From Streptomyces sp. NBC_01198 (GTDB lineage Bacteria; Actinomycetota; Actinomycetes; Streptomycetales; Streptomycetaceae): a stretch of 64,000 nucleotides of DNA. This document shows, piece after piece, positions 21,934 through 30,516 of the stretch. The translations under genes were made by a program, and so were the position numbers. Below the pieces are notes generated by a model. That model saw nothing but the letters and a program-made list of their open reading frames with translations. It was not told where the DNA came from and did no database searches. Every line of letters starts with the position of its first letter. Position 1 is the first letter of the stretch. The stretch lies in NCBI RefSeq assembly GCF_036010485.1, contig NZ_CP108568.1:6494001-6558000 (forward strand), read 5' to 3'.

Positions 21934-24858
21934 ATGGCTTTCATCGGAGACCAACCGCCGCGGCACAGAAGACTGTTGCTGGAGCGCGAGACGGAAACCG
22001 CCGCGCTGGAGTCCCTGCTGGCCGACCTGAGCGGCCCGCCCCAGGGATCGGCCGCGGTCGGCACCGGTGGCCTGCTGGTCTTCGCCGGGCCGGCCGGGCT
22101 CGGCAAGACCACCCTGCTGGGCGAGGTGCGCCGCCGGGCGATGGCCCGCGGCTGCACGGTGCTGTCCGCGCGCGGCGGCGAGCAGGAGCAGGGCGTCGCC
22201 TTCCAGGTCGTACGCCACCTGGTGCAGCCGCTGCTCGCCACCGGTACCGAGGAGGAGCACCGCGGGGCGCTGGGGAACTGGTACGACATCGTCGCGCCCG
22301 CGGTCGGCCTGGTGGCCGGCGCCGGCAACAGCTCCCCCGACCCGCAGGGCGTACGGGACGGCCTGGACTGGATTGTCACCCGTTTCGCCGTGCAGCGCGC
22401 CCCGCTGGTGGTGATGCTGGACGACGCCCACTGGGCCGACGCCGAGTCGCTGGCGTGGCTCACCGGCTTCGCGCCGCGCGTCACCGAACTGCCGATGCTG
22501 CTCGTCGTCGCCTACCGCCCCGACGAACTCCCGCGCGACGCCATGGCGTTCGGCAGGCTGGCGGAACGGCACGGGTCGCGCACCCTGGACCTCGCGCCGC
22601 TCACCCCCGGCGCCGTCAGCCGTATCGTCCGCGACACCCTGGGCGAGGACGCCGACGAGGCCTTCTGCCGGGAGACCTGGGCGGTCACCGGCGGCAACCC
22701 CTTCGAGGCCGTCGAGCTCGCCGCCCGGGTCGCCGACCGCGGGCTCAAGCCCCAGGTCGTCCACCTGCCGGAACTGCGCGAGCTGGCCTCGGCTGTGAAG
22801 GGCGGCGGTCTGGTCGAGCGGCTCGAACGGCTCGGCACCTCCGCGGTCCGCTTCGCCTGGAGCGTCGCCGTGCTCGGCGCCGACGCCTCCTGCGGCCGGG
22901 CGGCCGGCGTCGGCGGGCTGGGCGACGCCGAATCCGCCGACGCCGTAGCGCAGTTGCGCGAGGCCCGCATCCTCGCCGGGGCGGCCCGCGACGTGCTCGA
23001 AGCGGCGGACAGCCGGCTGGAGTTCTTCCACCCGCTGGTCTCCACGGCGGTCTACCGGGCGATTCCCGCCGCCTTCCGGGTCGCCATGCACGGCCAGGCC
23101 GCCGCGGTCGTCTCCCAGGCGGGTCTGGGCGCCACCGCGGCCGCCCGCCACCTGCTGGAGACCCACCCCGAGAGCGACCCGTGGGTGGTGCAGCAACTCT
23201 CCGAGGCAGCCCGCGAGTACCAGCGGGCCGGCGCCCCCGACGCCGCCCGGCGCTGCCTGGCACGGGCGCTGCGCGAGCCGCCCGCCATGGAGGACCGCGC
23301 CCAGGTGCTCTTCGAACTGGGCTGCTCCGCGCTGCTGACGGAGCCCGCGATCACCGTCAACCACCTGCGGGCCGCACTGGACGAACCCGTCCTCACCCCC
23401 GAGCTGCGCGAGGCGATCGTCTACCGGCTGGCGCAGGCGCTCGGCCACTCCGACCGGATGGCGGAAGCGGCCCAGACAGTCGCCGACGCGGGCCGCTGGG
23501 CCACCGACGCCAAGACCCGACTGCACCTGCAGGCCGAGCAGTTCATGTGGAACGCCTTCCGCGCCGACGAGCAGGACTCGGCCGCCCGCTCGCGCAAACT
23601 CGCCCGGCTCGCCGACCATCTGACCGGGCGGGGCATCGCCGAGCGCTACATCCTGGGGCTGCGCGCCTGGGACGCGATGGTGCGCGGCGAGTCCGTGGCC
23701 ACCGCGCTGCACTGGGCGGAGCAGGCACTCGGCGACGGCCTGTCGTGGACCGACGAGCTGTGGGGCTTCGAGGTGCCGGTGCTTGTGGCGCTCACCTTCA
23801 TGTACTGCGACCAGCCCGGGCGCGCCGAGGACCTGTTCCACCAGGGCATCGAGGAATGCCAGGACAGGGGCTGGCGCGGAGCGCACCTGTCCTTCGGCTA
23901 CACGCTGCTGGGGTACATCCGCCTCCGCCGCGGCCGGCTGAGCTCGGCCGAGACCATGGTCCGCGACGGCCTGCGGATCGCCGACCGGGTCGGGCACCAG
24001 GTGCCCGCGCAGTATTTCGCGCTCGGCATCCTCATCGAGATCCTGCTCGCCCGGGGCCGCACCGAGGAGGCGCAGGAGGTCGCGAGGACCTACCGCTACG
24101 GCGACATCGAGCCCAGCGCCGTGGTCTACCCGGACGCGCAGACGGTCCACGGCGAGCTGCTGCTGGCCCTCGGCCGGCACCGTGACGCCGAACAGCAGCT
24201 CGTCCGGGTCGGCGAGCGCCTCGACGCCCGCGGCATGCGCAACCCCGCCTGGTGCCCCTGGCCGCTGCGCCTGGCCAGGGCCAGGGAGGTCACCGACCCG
24301 GAGCGGGCCGAGGAGGTCGCCGAGGAAGGCGTCCGCAGGGCCCGCAGGTTCGGTACGCAGTCCGCCGTCGGTCAGGCGCTGCACGCGCTGGCCATGGTGA
24401 CCCCCATGACCCGCCGCGCCGGCGTGCTCGCCGAGGCCGTCGCGCACCTGGAGCGCTCACCGTCCGGTTACGACCTGGCGCAGGCGCTGGTCGACCACGG
24501 CGTCACGCTGCGCCGTACCGGGCTTCCGCAGCATGCCGCGGAGCAGCTGCGCCGGGGCCTCGAAGGCGCGGTGCAGTGCGGGGCCGAGACGCTCGCGGCG
24601 CGCGCCCGCGAGGAGCTGGACGCCACCGGGCTGTGGCCGCTCAAGCCCCGCACCGCCGACGCCGACTCCCTCACCGTCCAGGAGCGCACGGTCGCCCAGT
24701 GGGCGGCGGGCGGCTGGTCCAACGCCCGGATAGCCGAGGCGCTGGGCGCCTCGGAGGCGGTGGTCACGCGGGTGCTGTCCGACATCTACCTCAAGGCCGG
24801 CTGCGACCACGCCGGGCTGCCCCGGCTGGTGGCGGGGGCCGGCGGCGAGGTGCCGTAA
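21934..24858 (+). CDS. LAL-type LuxR-family regulator (AAA ATPase with LuxR HTH)
   Basis: 974 residues from ATG 21934. N-terminal STAND/AAA module: Walker A FAGPAGLGKTTLL (~residues 50-60), Walker B LVVMLDDAHWAD and VAYRPDELP. The long middle is helical, TPR-like. The C-terminal HTH reads LTVQERTVAQWAAGGWSNAR and IAEALGASEAVVTRVLSDIY; the usual TVxxH of LuxR recognition helices is replaced by VVTRV. LAL proteins are ATP-dependent activators of specialised-metabolite clusters. Divergent placement makes the terpene synthase its most likely target. Confidence 0.87.
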   Translation: MAFIGDQPPRHRRLLLERETETAALESLLADLSGPPQGSAAVGTGGLLVFAGPAGLGKTTLLGEVRRRAMARGCTVLSARGGEQEQGVAFQVVRHLVQPLLATGTEEEHRGALGNWYDIVAPAVGLVAGAGNSSPDPQGVRDGLDWIVTRFAVQRAPLVVMLDDAHWADAESLAWLTGFAPRVTELPMLLVVAYRPDELPRDAMAFGRLAERHGSRTLDLAPLTPGAVSRIVRDTLGEDADEAFCRETWAVTGGNPFEAVELAARVADRGLKPQVVHLPELRELASAVKGGGLVERLERLGTSAVRFAWSVAVLGADASCGRAAGVGGLGDAESADAVAQLREARILAGAARDVLEAADSRLEFFHPLVSTAVYRAIPAAFRVAMHGQAAAVVSQAGLGATAAARHLLETHPESDPWVVQQLSEAAREYQRAGAPDAARRCLARALREPPAMEDRAQVLFELGCSALLTEPAITVNHLRAALDEPVLTPELREAIVYRLAQALGHSDRMAEAAQTVADAGRWATDAKTRLHLQAEQFMWNAFRADEQDSAARSRKLARLADHLTGRGIAERYILGLRAWDAMVRGESVATALHWAEQALGDGLSWTDELWGFEVPVLVALTFMYCDQPGRAEDLFHQGIEECQDRGWRGAHLSFGYTLLGYIRLRRGRLSSAETMVRDGLRIADRVGHQVPAQYFALGILIEILLARGRTEEAQEVARTYRYGDIEPSAVVYPDAQTVHGELLLALGRHRDAEQQLVRVGERLDARGMRNPAWCPWPLRLARAREVTDPERAEEVAEEGVRRARRFGTQSAVGQALHALAMVTPMTRRAGVLAEAVAHLERSPSGYDLAQALVDHGVTLRRTGLPQHAAEQLRRGLEGAVQCGAETLAARAREELDATGLWPLKPRTADADSLTVQERTVAQWAAGGWSNARIAEALGASEAVVTRVLSDIYLKAGCDHAGLPRLVAGAGGEVP

Positions 24859-24983
24859 GCGACGGCGGTGTTCAGGAAACCGCCCGGCCTGCATAAGGTG
24901 ATCGCAGCGGATGGGCAGGTCCGGCTCAGTTCCGCTCCTGGCGCCCGCTGCGGCGCGGGGGCCGCGATCGAGGGGGCAACGGC

Positions 24984-25847
24984 GTGAGCGACGAATTACC
25001 GCAGGTCACAGCACCGCAGACGGCAGCAGCTGGGGCGGAGCCCGGCGAGGTGGACCGGCTGCGGCAGGACCTTCCGCACAGCGCGCGGATGTACGACTAC
25101 TACCTCGGCGGCAACACCAACTACGCCGTCGACCGGGACGCGGCCGAGCAGGTCATCCTGTCCTTCCCCGCCGTGCGGACGGCCGCCCGGGTCAACCGCG
25201 CCTTCGTGCACCGCTCGGCGCGGCTGCTGGCCCGCGACCACGGCATCCGGCAGTTCCTCGACATCGGCACGGGCATACCGACCGCGCCCAACCTGCACGA
25301 GGTGGTCCAGCGCGAGGCACCCGACGCCCGGGTCACCTACGTCGACAACGACCCGATCGTGCTGGTCTACGCCGACAGCCTGCTGCGCAGCTCCCCCGAG
25401 GGCGCCACGTGCTACGTCGAGGCCGATGCCACCGACCCCGTGCACCTGCTGGACGTCGTCCGGCGGGACGGCTGCCTGGACCTGACGCGGCCGGTCGGGC
25501 TGAGCCTGAACGCGCTGCTGCACTTCGTCCCGGACGACCGGGACGCCTACGGCGTGGTGAAGACGCTCGTCGGGGCGCTCGCGTCCGGCTCGTACCTGAC
25601 GATCTCGCACTGCACCCCGGACTTCGCGCCGGAGGAGTGGGCGGCGATCGAGGACGTCTACACCAAGGGCGGCACGCCGCTGCAGGTCCGCAGCCGCAGC
25701 GAGGTGACGGAGTTCTTCACCGGCCTGGAACTGCTCGACCCGGGCGTGGAGGTGGCCCACCGGTGGAATCCGGAACCGGCCAGCGGGCCGAGTCTGATCA
25801 CGGACGCGGACGCCTCGCTGTACGCGGGCGTGGCGCGCAAGCGCTGA
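24984..25847 (+). CDS. SAM-dependent methyltransferase, DUF574 / SAV2177 family, TTA-containing
   Basis: 287 residues, GTG start at 24984 with GAGGGGG upstream. The family hallmark RMYDYYLGGNTNYAVDR sits near residue 35, followed by the SAM-binding DIGTGIPTAPNLHEV and later YVDNDPIVLVYADSL. Codon 5 (24996-24998) is TTA. The family is abundant in Streptomyces and mostly uncharacterised; a methyltransferase fold is clear but acceptors are unknown. It follows the LAL gene with a 125-base gap and could be part of the terpene locus or an independent gene. Confidence 0.87.
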   Translation: MSDELPQVTAPQTAAAGAEPGEVDRLRQDLPHSARMYDYYLGGNTNYAVDRDAAEQVILSFPAVRTAARVNRAFVHRSARLLARDHGIRQFLDIGTGIPTAPNLHEVVQREAPDARVTYVDNDPIVLVYADSLLRSSPEGATCYVEADATDPVHLLDVVRRDGCLDLTRPVGLSLNALLHFVPDDRDAYGVVKTLVGALASGSYLTISHCTPDFAPEEWAAIEDVYTKGGTPLQVRSRSEVTEFFTGLELLDPGVEVAHRWNPEPASGPSLITDADASLYAGVARKR

Positions 25848-25857
25848 ACTGCCCGGC

Positions 25858-26769
25858 TCAGCGGTACTTCTGGCAGTAGTCCTTGAGCTTCTGCACGCAG
25901 GCGGCCGACCCGAGGGAGTTGACCATGAGGCGGTCGAAGCCCCGCTCGTAGCTGTCGACTTCCTGCCGGTCCTGCAGGTACAGGCCGCCGTTGCAGCGCT
26001 CGACGTAGACGATCGCGGGGAGTTGGTCGGCCGCGAAGTCGAACACCGTGGTCGTGCCGATCTGCACGGGGAGGTTGAGCCGGGTGGACGGGGCCAGCCG
26101 GAAGCTGATCCGCTCGTGTGCCGCGAGCTCTATCAGGTGCTCGATCTGCCGGCGCATGACCGGGTTGGTGCCGTAGCCGCGCGAGAGGGTCACCTCGTCA
26201 AGCACGCAGATGAGCCGGGCCGGGGACTCCTGCAGGAAGCGCTGGGCGCGCATGGCCCGCAGCTCCATGATCCGTTCGGCCGTCCGCGGGTTGGGCTCCA
26301 GCGAATTGGCCCTGACCAGCGCCCGGGTGTAGTCCGGGATCTGCAGCAGCCCGAGCAACTGGCCGCTCTCGTACGAGCGGATCCGCGCCGCGATGTCCTC
26401 CAGGCTGACGTAGGTCTGGAGTTCCTTGGGCGCGACGTCCCGCCAGGCCTCCCACCAGCCCTTCTTGTTGGCCTCCTGGGAGAGCGCCAGCAGGCGGTCG
26501 CGCTCGGCGGAGTCCACGACCTGGTAGATGTCGAGCAGGCTCAGGACGTCCTTCTCCTTGAAGTCGTGCTCGCCGCTCTCCAGCCGGCTGATCTTCGAGG
26601 CGGAGCAGCCGCCGATCTCCCGCGCCACCTCCTTCTCCGTCAGGCCGAGCGCGTCGCGGTGCTTCCGCAGCGTCTCACCGAAGATCATGCGCTGAGCGGT
26701 CGGCGCCCGGCCGGACAGCGGGCGGACGTGACGCACTCCGCGCGGGGTGCGGGACGGCTGGGCAGACAC
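25858..26769 (-). CDS. XRE-family regulator with DUF5753 ligand-like domain
   Basis: 303 residues from GTG 26769 (AGGGAG upstream). The HTH lies at ~residues 25-85: FGETLRKHRDALGLTEKEVA, then CSASKISRLESGEHDF. The rest is the DUF5753 domain usual in Streptomyces (LLGLLQIPDYTRALVRA, RAMRAQRFLQ, VQIGTTTVFDFA). Such proteins pair with a small DUF397 protein, encoded just upstream here, and some pairs (for example around whiJ) control development. Probably autoregulatory. Confidence 0.9.
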   Translation of the reverse strand: MSAQPSRTPRGVRHVRPLSGRAPTAQRMIFGETLRKHRDALGLTEKEVAREIGGCSASKISRLESGEHDFKEKDVLSLLDIYQVVDSAERDRLLALSQEANKKGWWEAWRDVAPKELQTYVSLEDIAARIRSYESGQLLGLLQIPDYTRALVRANSLEPNPRTAERIMELRAMRAQRFLQESPARLICVLDEVTLSRGYGTNPVMRRQIEHLIELAAHERISFRLAPSTRLNLPVQIGTTTVFDFAADQLPAIVYVERCNGGLYLQDRQEVDSYERGFDRLMVNSLGSAACVQKLKDYCQKYR

Positions 26770-26864
26770 GGGCGGTTTCTCCCTCGCGCTGAGCGGGCGG
26801 TTTCGTGGCCCCCTCATCCTGCCTCAGTCATATGAGATCGGAAGTTGCCAATACAGGCGGCCGG

Positions 26865-27083
26865 TTACCGTCCCTCAGTGAACTCGTCGGCGGCCACGGC
26901 GGCAACGAATGCCCGTACTGCGGTGCATTGGAAGGCCAGAACCGCCCCTTCGGGGTCCTTCGAGTCGCGGAAGCCGATCATTTCCCGACCGATCCTGCCC
27001 ATTTCCACGCACGCGCTCTGGTGGTTGCTGTATGAGCTCTTCTGCCACGCGACGGCTAAGCCGCCTGAACTGTCGGCTCCCAT
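26865..27083 (-). CDS. DUF397 protein, partner of the XRE regulator, TTA-containing
   Basis: 72 residues from ATG 27083. The DUF397 core is visible: WQKSSYSNHQSACVEMGR, then RDSKDPEGAVLAF and the final helix RAFVAAVAADEF. Codon 9 is TTA (27057-27059), placing this small protein under bldA. It is encoded 95 bases upstream of the XRE gene on the same strand. Known pairs behave like regulator plus modulator, sometimes compared to antitoxin-toxin pairs; that is inference here. Confidence 0.88.
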   Translation of the reverse strand: MGADSSGGLAVAWQKSSYSNHQSACVEMGRIGREMIGFRDSKDPEGAVLAFQCTAVRAFVAAVAADEFTEGR

Positions 27084-27670
27084 CAGGTGTTTCTCTTGAT
27101 CCGCACCATGCTGGTGACTGCTCACGAGTCCTCTTTCCGGGTCGGGTCGGACGATCAAGGCCGCTGTCTGCAAATGCAGATGAGGCGGTCCCATGTGAAG
27201 GATGACCGGTCACCGGCGGCTTCATGCGCTCCAGGCCGACGCGGGAACGCTCCGCGGGGTGCACCGATTCTGCAAATGCGCGCCTGGGGCAACTTTTTTT
27301 GCCGGCCGCGCGCCGGAGTGCCGCAAAGCGCCGGTGGCATACGGTTCCCGGTGCCGCGCTCCGGCGCGCCGGGACGCGCACGGAGACCGCGCGTACCGCT
27401 CACCTGCGCTTACCCGGGAGGGGGCGAACCACAACATCCCCCGGTGCGGGTGCCCCTTGCACGGCGGGGTCAAGGAAGGGGCGCCGCCGTCCGGCGGGTC
27501 GGCGGCGGTGCGGCCGGGTCGCGGGCGGCTGGGTACCCGGCCCATTGTGGGGCAGGCTGGAAGCAGAAGCGGAATGCTCCCACCCGTTTCCCCGGCAGGC
27601 GCCGGACCGCCGGACGCGCCGGGCTCCCGCGTACGCCCGCACCCCGCACCGCTCCGGGGAGGGAGGACCG
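27084..27670. other. 587-base intergenic region with a repeated TCTGCAAATGC element
   Basis: No convincing gene on either strand. TCTGCAAATGCAGA at 27167-27180 has TCTGCA/TGCAGA arms around AA and lies 84 bases upstream of the DUF397 start. TCTGCAAATGC recurs at 27269-27279. These could be XRE-type operators for the DUF397-XRE operon. A run of seven T (near 27295) is unusual in this DNA. The remainder is GC-rich and featureless. Confidence 0.4.
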
Positions 27671-27922
27671 TTGCCAGCCCGCTCCCACCTCGCGCCGGTC
27701 CTCACCCAGCTGCACCGCGCCTCCGGGATACCGCTGCGGTCGCTGGCCGCCCGGCTGGGCCTGCCGGCCGCGGACACCGCCACGATCCTGTCGGGTGAGT
27801 GCTTCCCCGGCTGGAGCCTCACCGAGCGGTTCGCCCAGGTCTGCGGGGCCGACCCGCTGGTGCTGCGCAAGGTGTGGGAGGACGCGAGGCTCAGGGCGGC
27901 CCCGCACCGGCACCTCGACTGA
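27671..27922 (+). CDS. Small HTH (XRE/Cro-like) protein, 83 aa
   Basis: Start taken at TTG 27671, four bases after a strong GGGAGGA; no ATG or GTG fits. The protein reads LTQLHRASGIPLRSLAARLG, then LPAADTATILSGECFPGWSL and a final helix WEDARLRAA. That is a stand-alone helix-turn-helix of the XRE type, in which an initial helix is followed by SLAARLGLPAADTATIL. It may repress neighbours or itself. The long region upstream suggests its own promoter. Confidence 0.6.
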   Translation: MPARSHLAPVLTQLHRASGIPLRSLAARLGLPAADTATILSGECFPGWSLTERFAQVCGADPLVLRKVWEDARLRAAPHRHLD

Positions 27923-28040
27923 GACCGCTCGCCGGCCCGTCGCCGCTCCGGGCCCGGCGGGGGCGCCGGGCGGCCGCCGTCGTGTTGCGGGCCGCCGGGA
28001 CCCTTGGTGGAATCTTGGAGTAGTCAAGGGAAGGAAGACC

Positions 28041-28658
28041 ATGGCCCGCGACATCACCAACCCCGACTTCGCGGAGCCCGGCATCGGGGCCGCGCAGAAG
28101 CAGAAGCTCTTCACCGGCAAGAACCGCGACGGCATCCCCGGCTGGGAGGTCATCCAGGACGCCGTCCAGCTGGTCGCGCTGCCCCCCGGGGCCCGCCCCG
28201 CCGGGACCGCCGGCAGCCAGGCGCTGCGGCTCAAGGGCGAGGAGCCCGGGCAGGCCGGGGCGGTCAGCCAGACCGTACGCACCACGCCAGGCCGCAGGAC
28301 CACCATCAGCTGGATGGAGTCGCCCGACCTGTCCGGCGGATCCGAGCGGATCGCCGGGGAGCAGGAGTACACGGTCGTGGTCCGCCCGGTCGACACCGCC
28401 AGGGGTCCGGGGCTGAAGAAGGAGGTCTTCGCGCCGGCGGAGACGGCGGGAGCGGGCTGGTGCCGCCGCTCGGTCGAGTTCGTCCCGGCGGGCGTGAACG
28501 TGACCGTCGAGTTCAGCGCCTCCCCCCGGGGCGGCAGGGCCGCGCTCATCACCGGCCTCACCCTGTCCGCGGGTGCCGGCCGCCCCGCGCCGCCGCCCGA
28601 GGCCTTCGGCACGGTGACCGGCGGCCCCGCGAAGCCGAGCCGGGTGCCTTCCAGCTGA
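28041..28658 (+). CDS. DUF642-like / carbohydrate-binding-like hypothetical protein
   Basis: 205 residues, ATG 28041 with GGAAGGA upstream. It begins ARDITNPDFAEPGI with no signal peptide. IPGWEVI, GSQALRLKG and GAVSQTVRTTPGRRTTISWM reproduce the order of DUF642/choice-of-anchor beta-sandwich domains (GW, then avdLnG, then G-x-isQt-x-T-x-G). A second sheet has WCRRSVEFVPAGVNVTVEF and TGLTLSA. Related domains bind polysaccharides, but the absence of a signal peptide argues for an intracellular or non-classical location. Function unknown. Confidence 0.6.
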   Translation: MARDITNPDFAEPGIGAAQKQKLFTGKNRDGIPGWEVIQDAVQLVALPPGARPAGTAGSQALRLKGEEPGQAGAVSQTVRTTPGRRTTISWMESPDLSGGSERIAGEQEYTVVVRPVDTARGPGLKKEVFAPAETAGAGWCRRSVEFVPAGVNVTVEFSASPRGGRAALITGLTLSAGAGRPAPPPEAFGTVTGGPAKPSRVPSS

Positions 28659-28673
28659 TCCCGCGCACCACAG

Positions 28674-28712
28674 GGCGGCAGGCGCCCGGGCGGCTCCCGG
28701 GCGCCTGCCGCC
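28674..28712. terminator. Bidirectional terminator hairpin
   Basis: A 17-bp perfect stem (28674-28690 with 28696-28712) around a five-base loop CGGCT, placed in the 62 bases between convergent genes ending at 28658 and 28721. No long T-run, as usual in Streptomyces. Confidence 0.8.
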
Positions 28713-28720
28713 GGCAGGGC

Positions 28721-30328
28721 CTACGCCTCGCGGATGTTGCGGGTGTCCGCGGCCACGCCGGCCAGGTAGTCGGCCAGTTCGACCGGCCGGCCGCGCACTC
28801 CGGGCCGGGTCTGCCAGGGCAACGGGCCCTCCGCGCGGCGGTACTCGACGCCGATCGCGTCAAGTCGCCGCAGGTGGGCGGGCAGCCGGGCGGTGAAGCC
28901 GGCGAAGTCCCGCGCCCCGGTGCACCACACGGTCTCCGCGAAGGCGCTCAGCCGCGGGAAGGCGTGGTAGTCGATGACCCGGGGGGAGTCCATCGCCTCG
29001 GTCCACAGCGCGCACTGGGCGCCGATCACCCGGTCCTGCGCGGGAGTCCCGCGCAGCTCGGCCGGCACCGGCTCGAAGGCGTGCACCTCGGCCAGCGACA
29101 GCACCGTGCCCACCGGGACCGGCTCGCGCGGGTCACCCGACTGGCGGTAGTCGAGGTAGACCGAGCGCGCCGGGCTGGTGACGACGTCATGCCCCGCCTC
29201 CGCCGCCCTGACCGCCCCGTGGTGGTCGCGCCAGGACACCACGGTCGCGCCGGGCGGCAGCCCGCCCTCCAGGATCTCGTCCCAGCCGAGCAGCCGCCGC
29301 CCGCTGCCGGTGAGCTGCGCGGCGAAGCGGCCGATGAACCAGCTCTGCAGCTCGTCCTCGCCGCCCAGACCCAGCTCGCGGATGCGGGCCTGCGCGGCGG
29401 GGCTGTCCCGCCACTGGTCCTTGGGGCACTCGTCGCCGCCGACGCTGATGTACGGGCCGGGGAAGAGCTCCATCACCTCCTCGAAGACATGGTGGAAGAA
29501 GTTCAGCGTGGGCTCCGCGACATTGAGGATGTCGGAGCCGACACCCCACCGGGTGCCGACCTCCAACGGCCGCTCGGCGTGGCCCAGTTCGGGATAGGCC
29601 GCGATCGCGGCCCGGGTGTGGCCGGGGATGTCGACCTCGGGCACCACGGTGACGTGCCGGGCGGCGGCGAAGGCGACGATCTCCCGGATGTCGTCCTGGG
29701 TGAAGTAGCCCCCGTGCGGGCGCCCGTCACCGGCCTCGTTCCAGCCGGGGGAGCTCTCCCGGCGCCACGCGCCCACCTCGGTCAGCCGCGGATAGCGCCG
29801 GATCTCCAGCCGCCAGCCCTGGTCGTCGGTCAGGTGCAGGTGCAGCACGTTGAGCTTGTGCAGCGCCAGCAGGTCGATCAGCCGCAGCACGTCCGCCTTC
29901 GGCACGAAGTGCCGTGCCACGTCCAGCAGGCAGCCGCGCCAGCCGAACCGCGGCCGGTCCTCGATCTCGACGCAGGGCACCTCCCAACCCGACTCCGGCG
30001 CCACCGCCGCCCGCCGGAAGACGGGCGGCGGCAGCAGTTGGCGCAGGGTCTGCACCCCGTAGAACGCGCCGGCGGCGTCCCCCGCGGTGATCCGCACCCC
30101 CTCGGGGGTGACGGACATCCGGTACTCCTCCGCGGCCAGCGCCCCGTCCAGGCCGAGCACGATGCCGCCCGGCCCGTCGGGGAAGGAGCAGCCGGTCGGC
30201 GGGGCCAGTTGCTCGCGCAGGACGGCGGCGACCGCCGCAAGCGCGGGCTCAGCGGAGAGCGTGGTGGCGGGCCCGAGGGCGTACGAGCCCGGCCGCGCGG
30301 CGCTGCGGGCCGGTTCGGGGATGATCAC
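28721..30328 (-). CDS. GH20 beta-N-acetylhexosaminidase
   Basis: 535 residues from GTG 30328 (AAGGGG upstream). The N-terminal small domain (~1-120) includes AGDAAGAFYGVQTLRQLL. The TIM barrel starts FGWRGCLLDVARHF and contains HLTDDQGWRLEI, EVDIPGHTRA and the catalytic pair Asp299-Glu300 in VGGDECPKDQW. LLGWDEILEG and WTEAMDS complete the active site. It releases terminal GlcNAc/GalNAc by substrate-assisted catalysis. No signal peptide is seen, so it likely acts inside the cell on imported oligosaccharides. It is last in the glycan operon, 188 bases after the binding-protein gene. Confidence 0.92.
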   Translation of the reverse strand: MIIPEPARSAARPGSYALGPATTLSAEPALAAVAAVLREQLAPPTGCSFPDGPGGIVLGLDGALAAEEYRMSVTPEGVRITAGDAAGAFYGVQTLRQLLPPPVFRRAAVAPESGWEVPCVEIEDRPRFGWRGCLLDVARHFVPKADVLRLIDLLALHKLNVLHLHLTDDQGWRLEIRRYPRLTEVGAWRRESSPGWNEAGDGRPHGGYFTQDDIREIVAFAAARHVTVVPEVDIPGHTRAAIAAYPELGHAERPLEVGTRWGVGSDILNVAEPTLNFFHHVFEEVMELFPGPYISVGGDECPKDQWRDSPAAQARIRELGLGGEDELQSWFIGRFAAQLTGSGRRLLGWDEILEGGLPPGATVVSWRDHHGAVRAAEAGHDVVTSPARSVYLDYRQSGDPREPVPVGTVLSLAEVHAFEPVPAELRGTPAQDRVIGAQCALWTEAMDSPRVIDYHAFPRLSAFAETVWCTGARDFAGFTARLPAHLRRLDAIGVEYRRAEGPLPWQTRPGVRGRPVELADYLAGVAADTRNIREA

Positions 30329-30516
30329 CAGGCCCCTTCCTGCCGGGGTTTCCGCCGGGGATCGTCCGCGCCGACGGCGACCGACCCGGACTCCGGGCCC
30401 CGGGGCGGGGCGCAGAGGGGGCCGCCCGCGGTGGCGGCGCGGCCGCCGGTCGGTGCGGGCGCGCCGGCCGCGACGGCAGCGGCACGGAGGGAACGTCTGC
30501 TGAGGTGCACGGGTCC

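Noticed and set aside
20434..24447. A 4-kb minus-strand open frame running through the LAL regulator into the terpene synthase.
   Set aside because: Only its last 387 codons (terpene synthase) make sense. The rest is antisense of the LAL gene, kept open by high third-position GC.
27224..27670. Upstream extension of the small HTH gene to an ATG-like start at 27224.
   Set aside because: The extension is Arg/Pro low-complexity without homology; the TTG at 27671 has a strong RBS and begins the helix-turn-helix domain.
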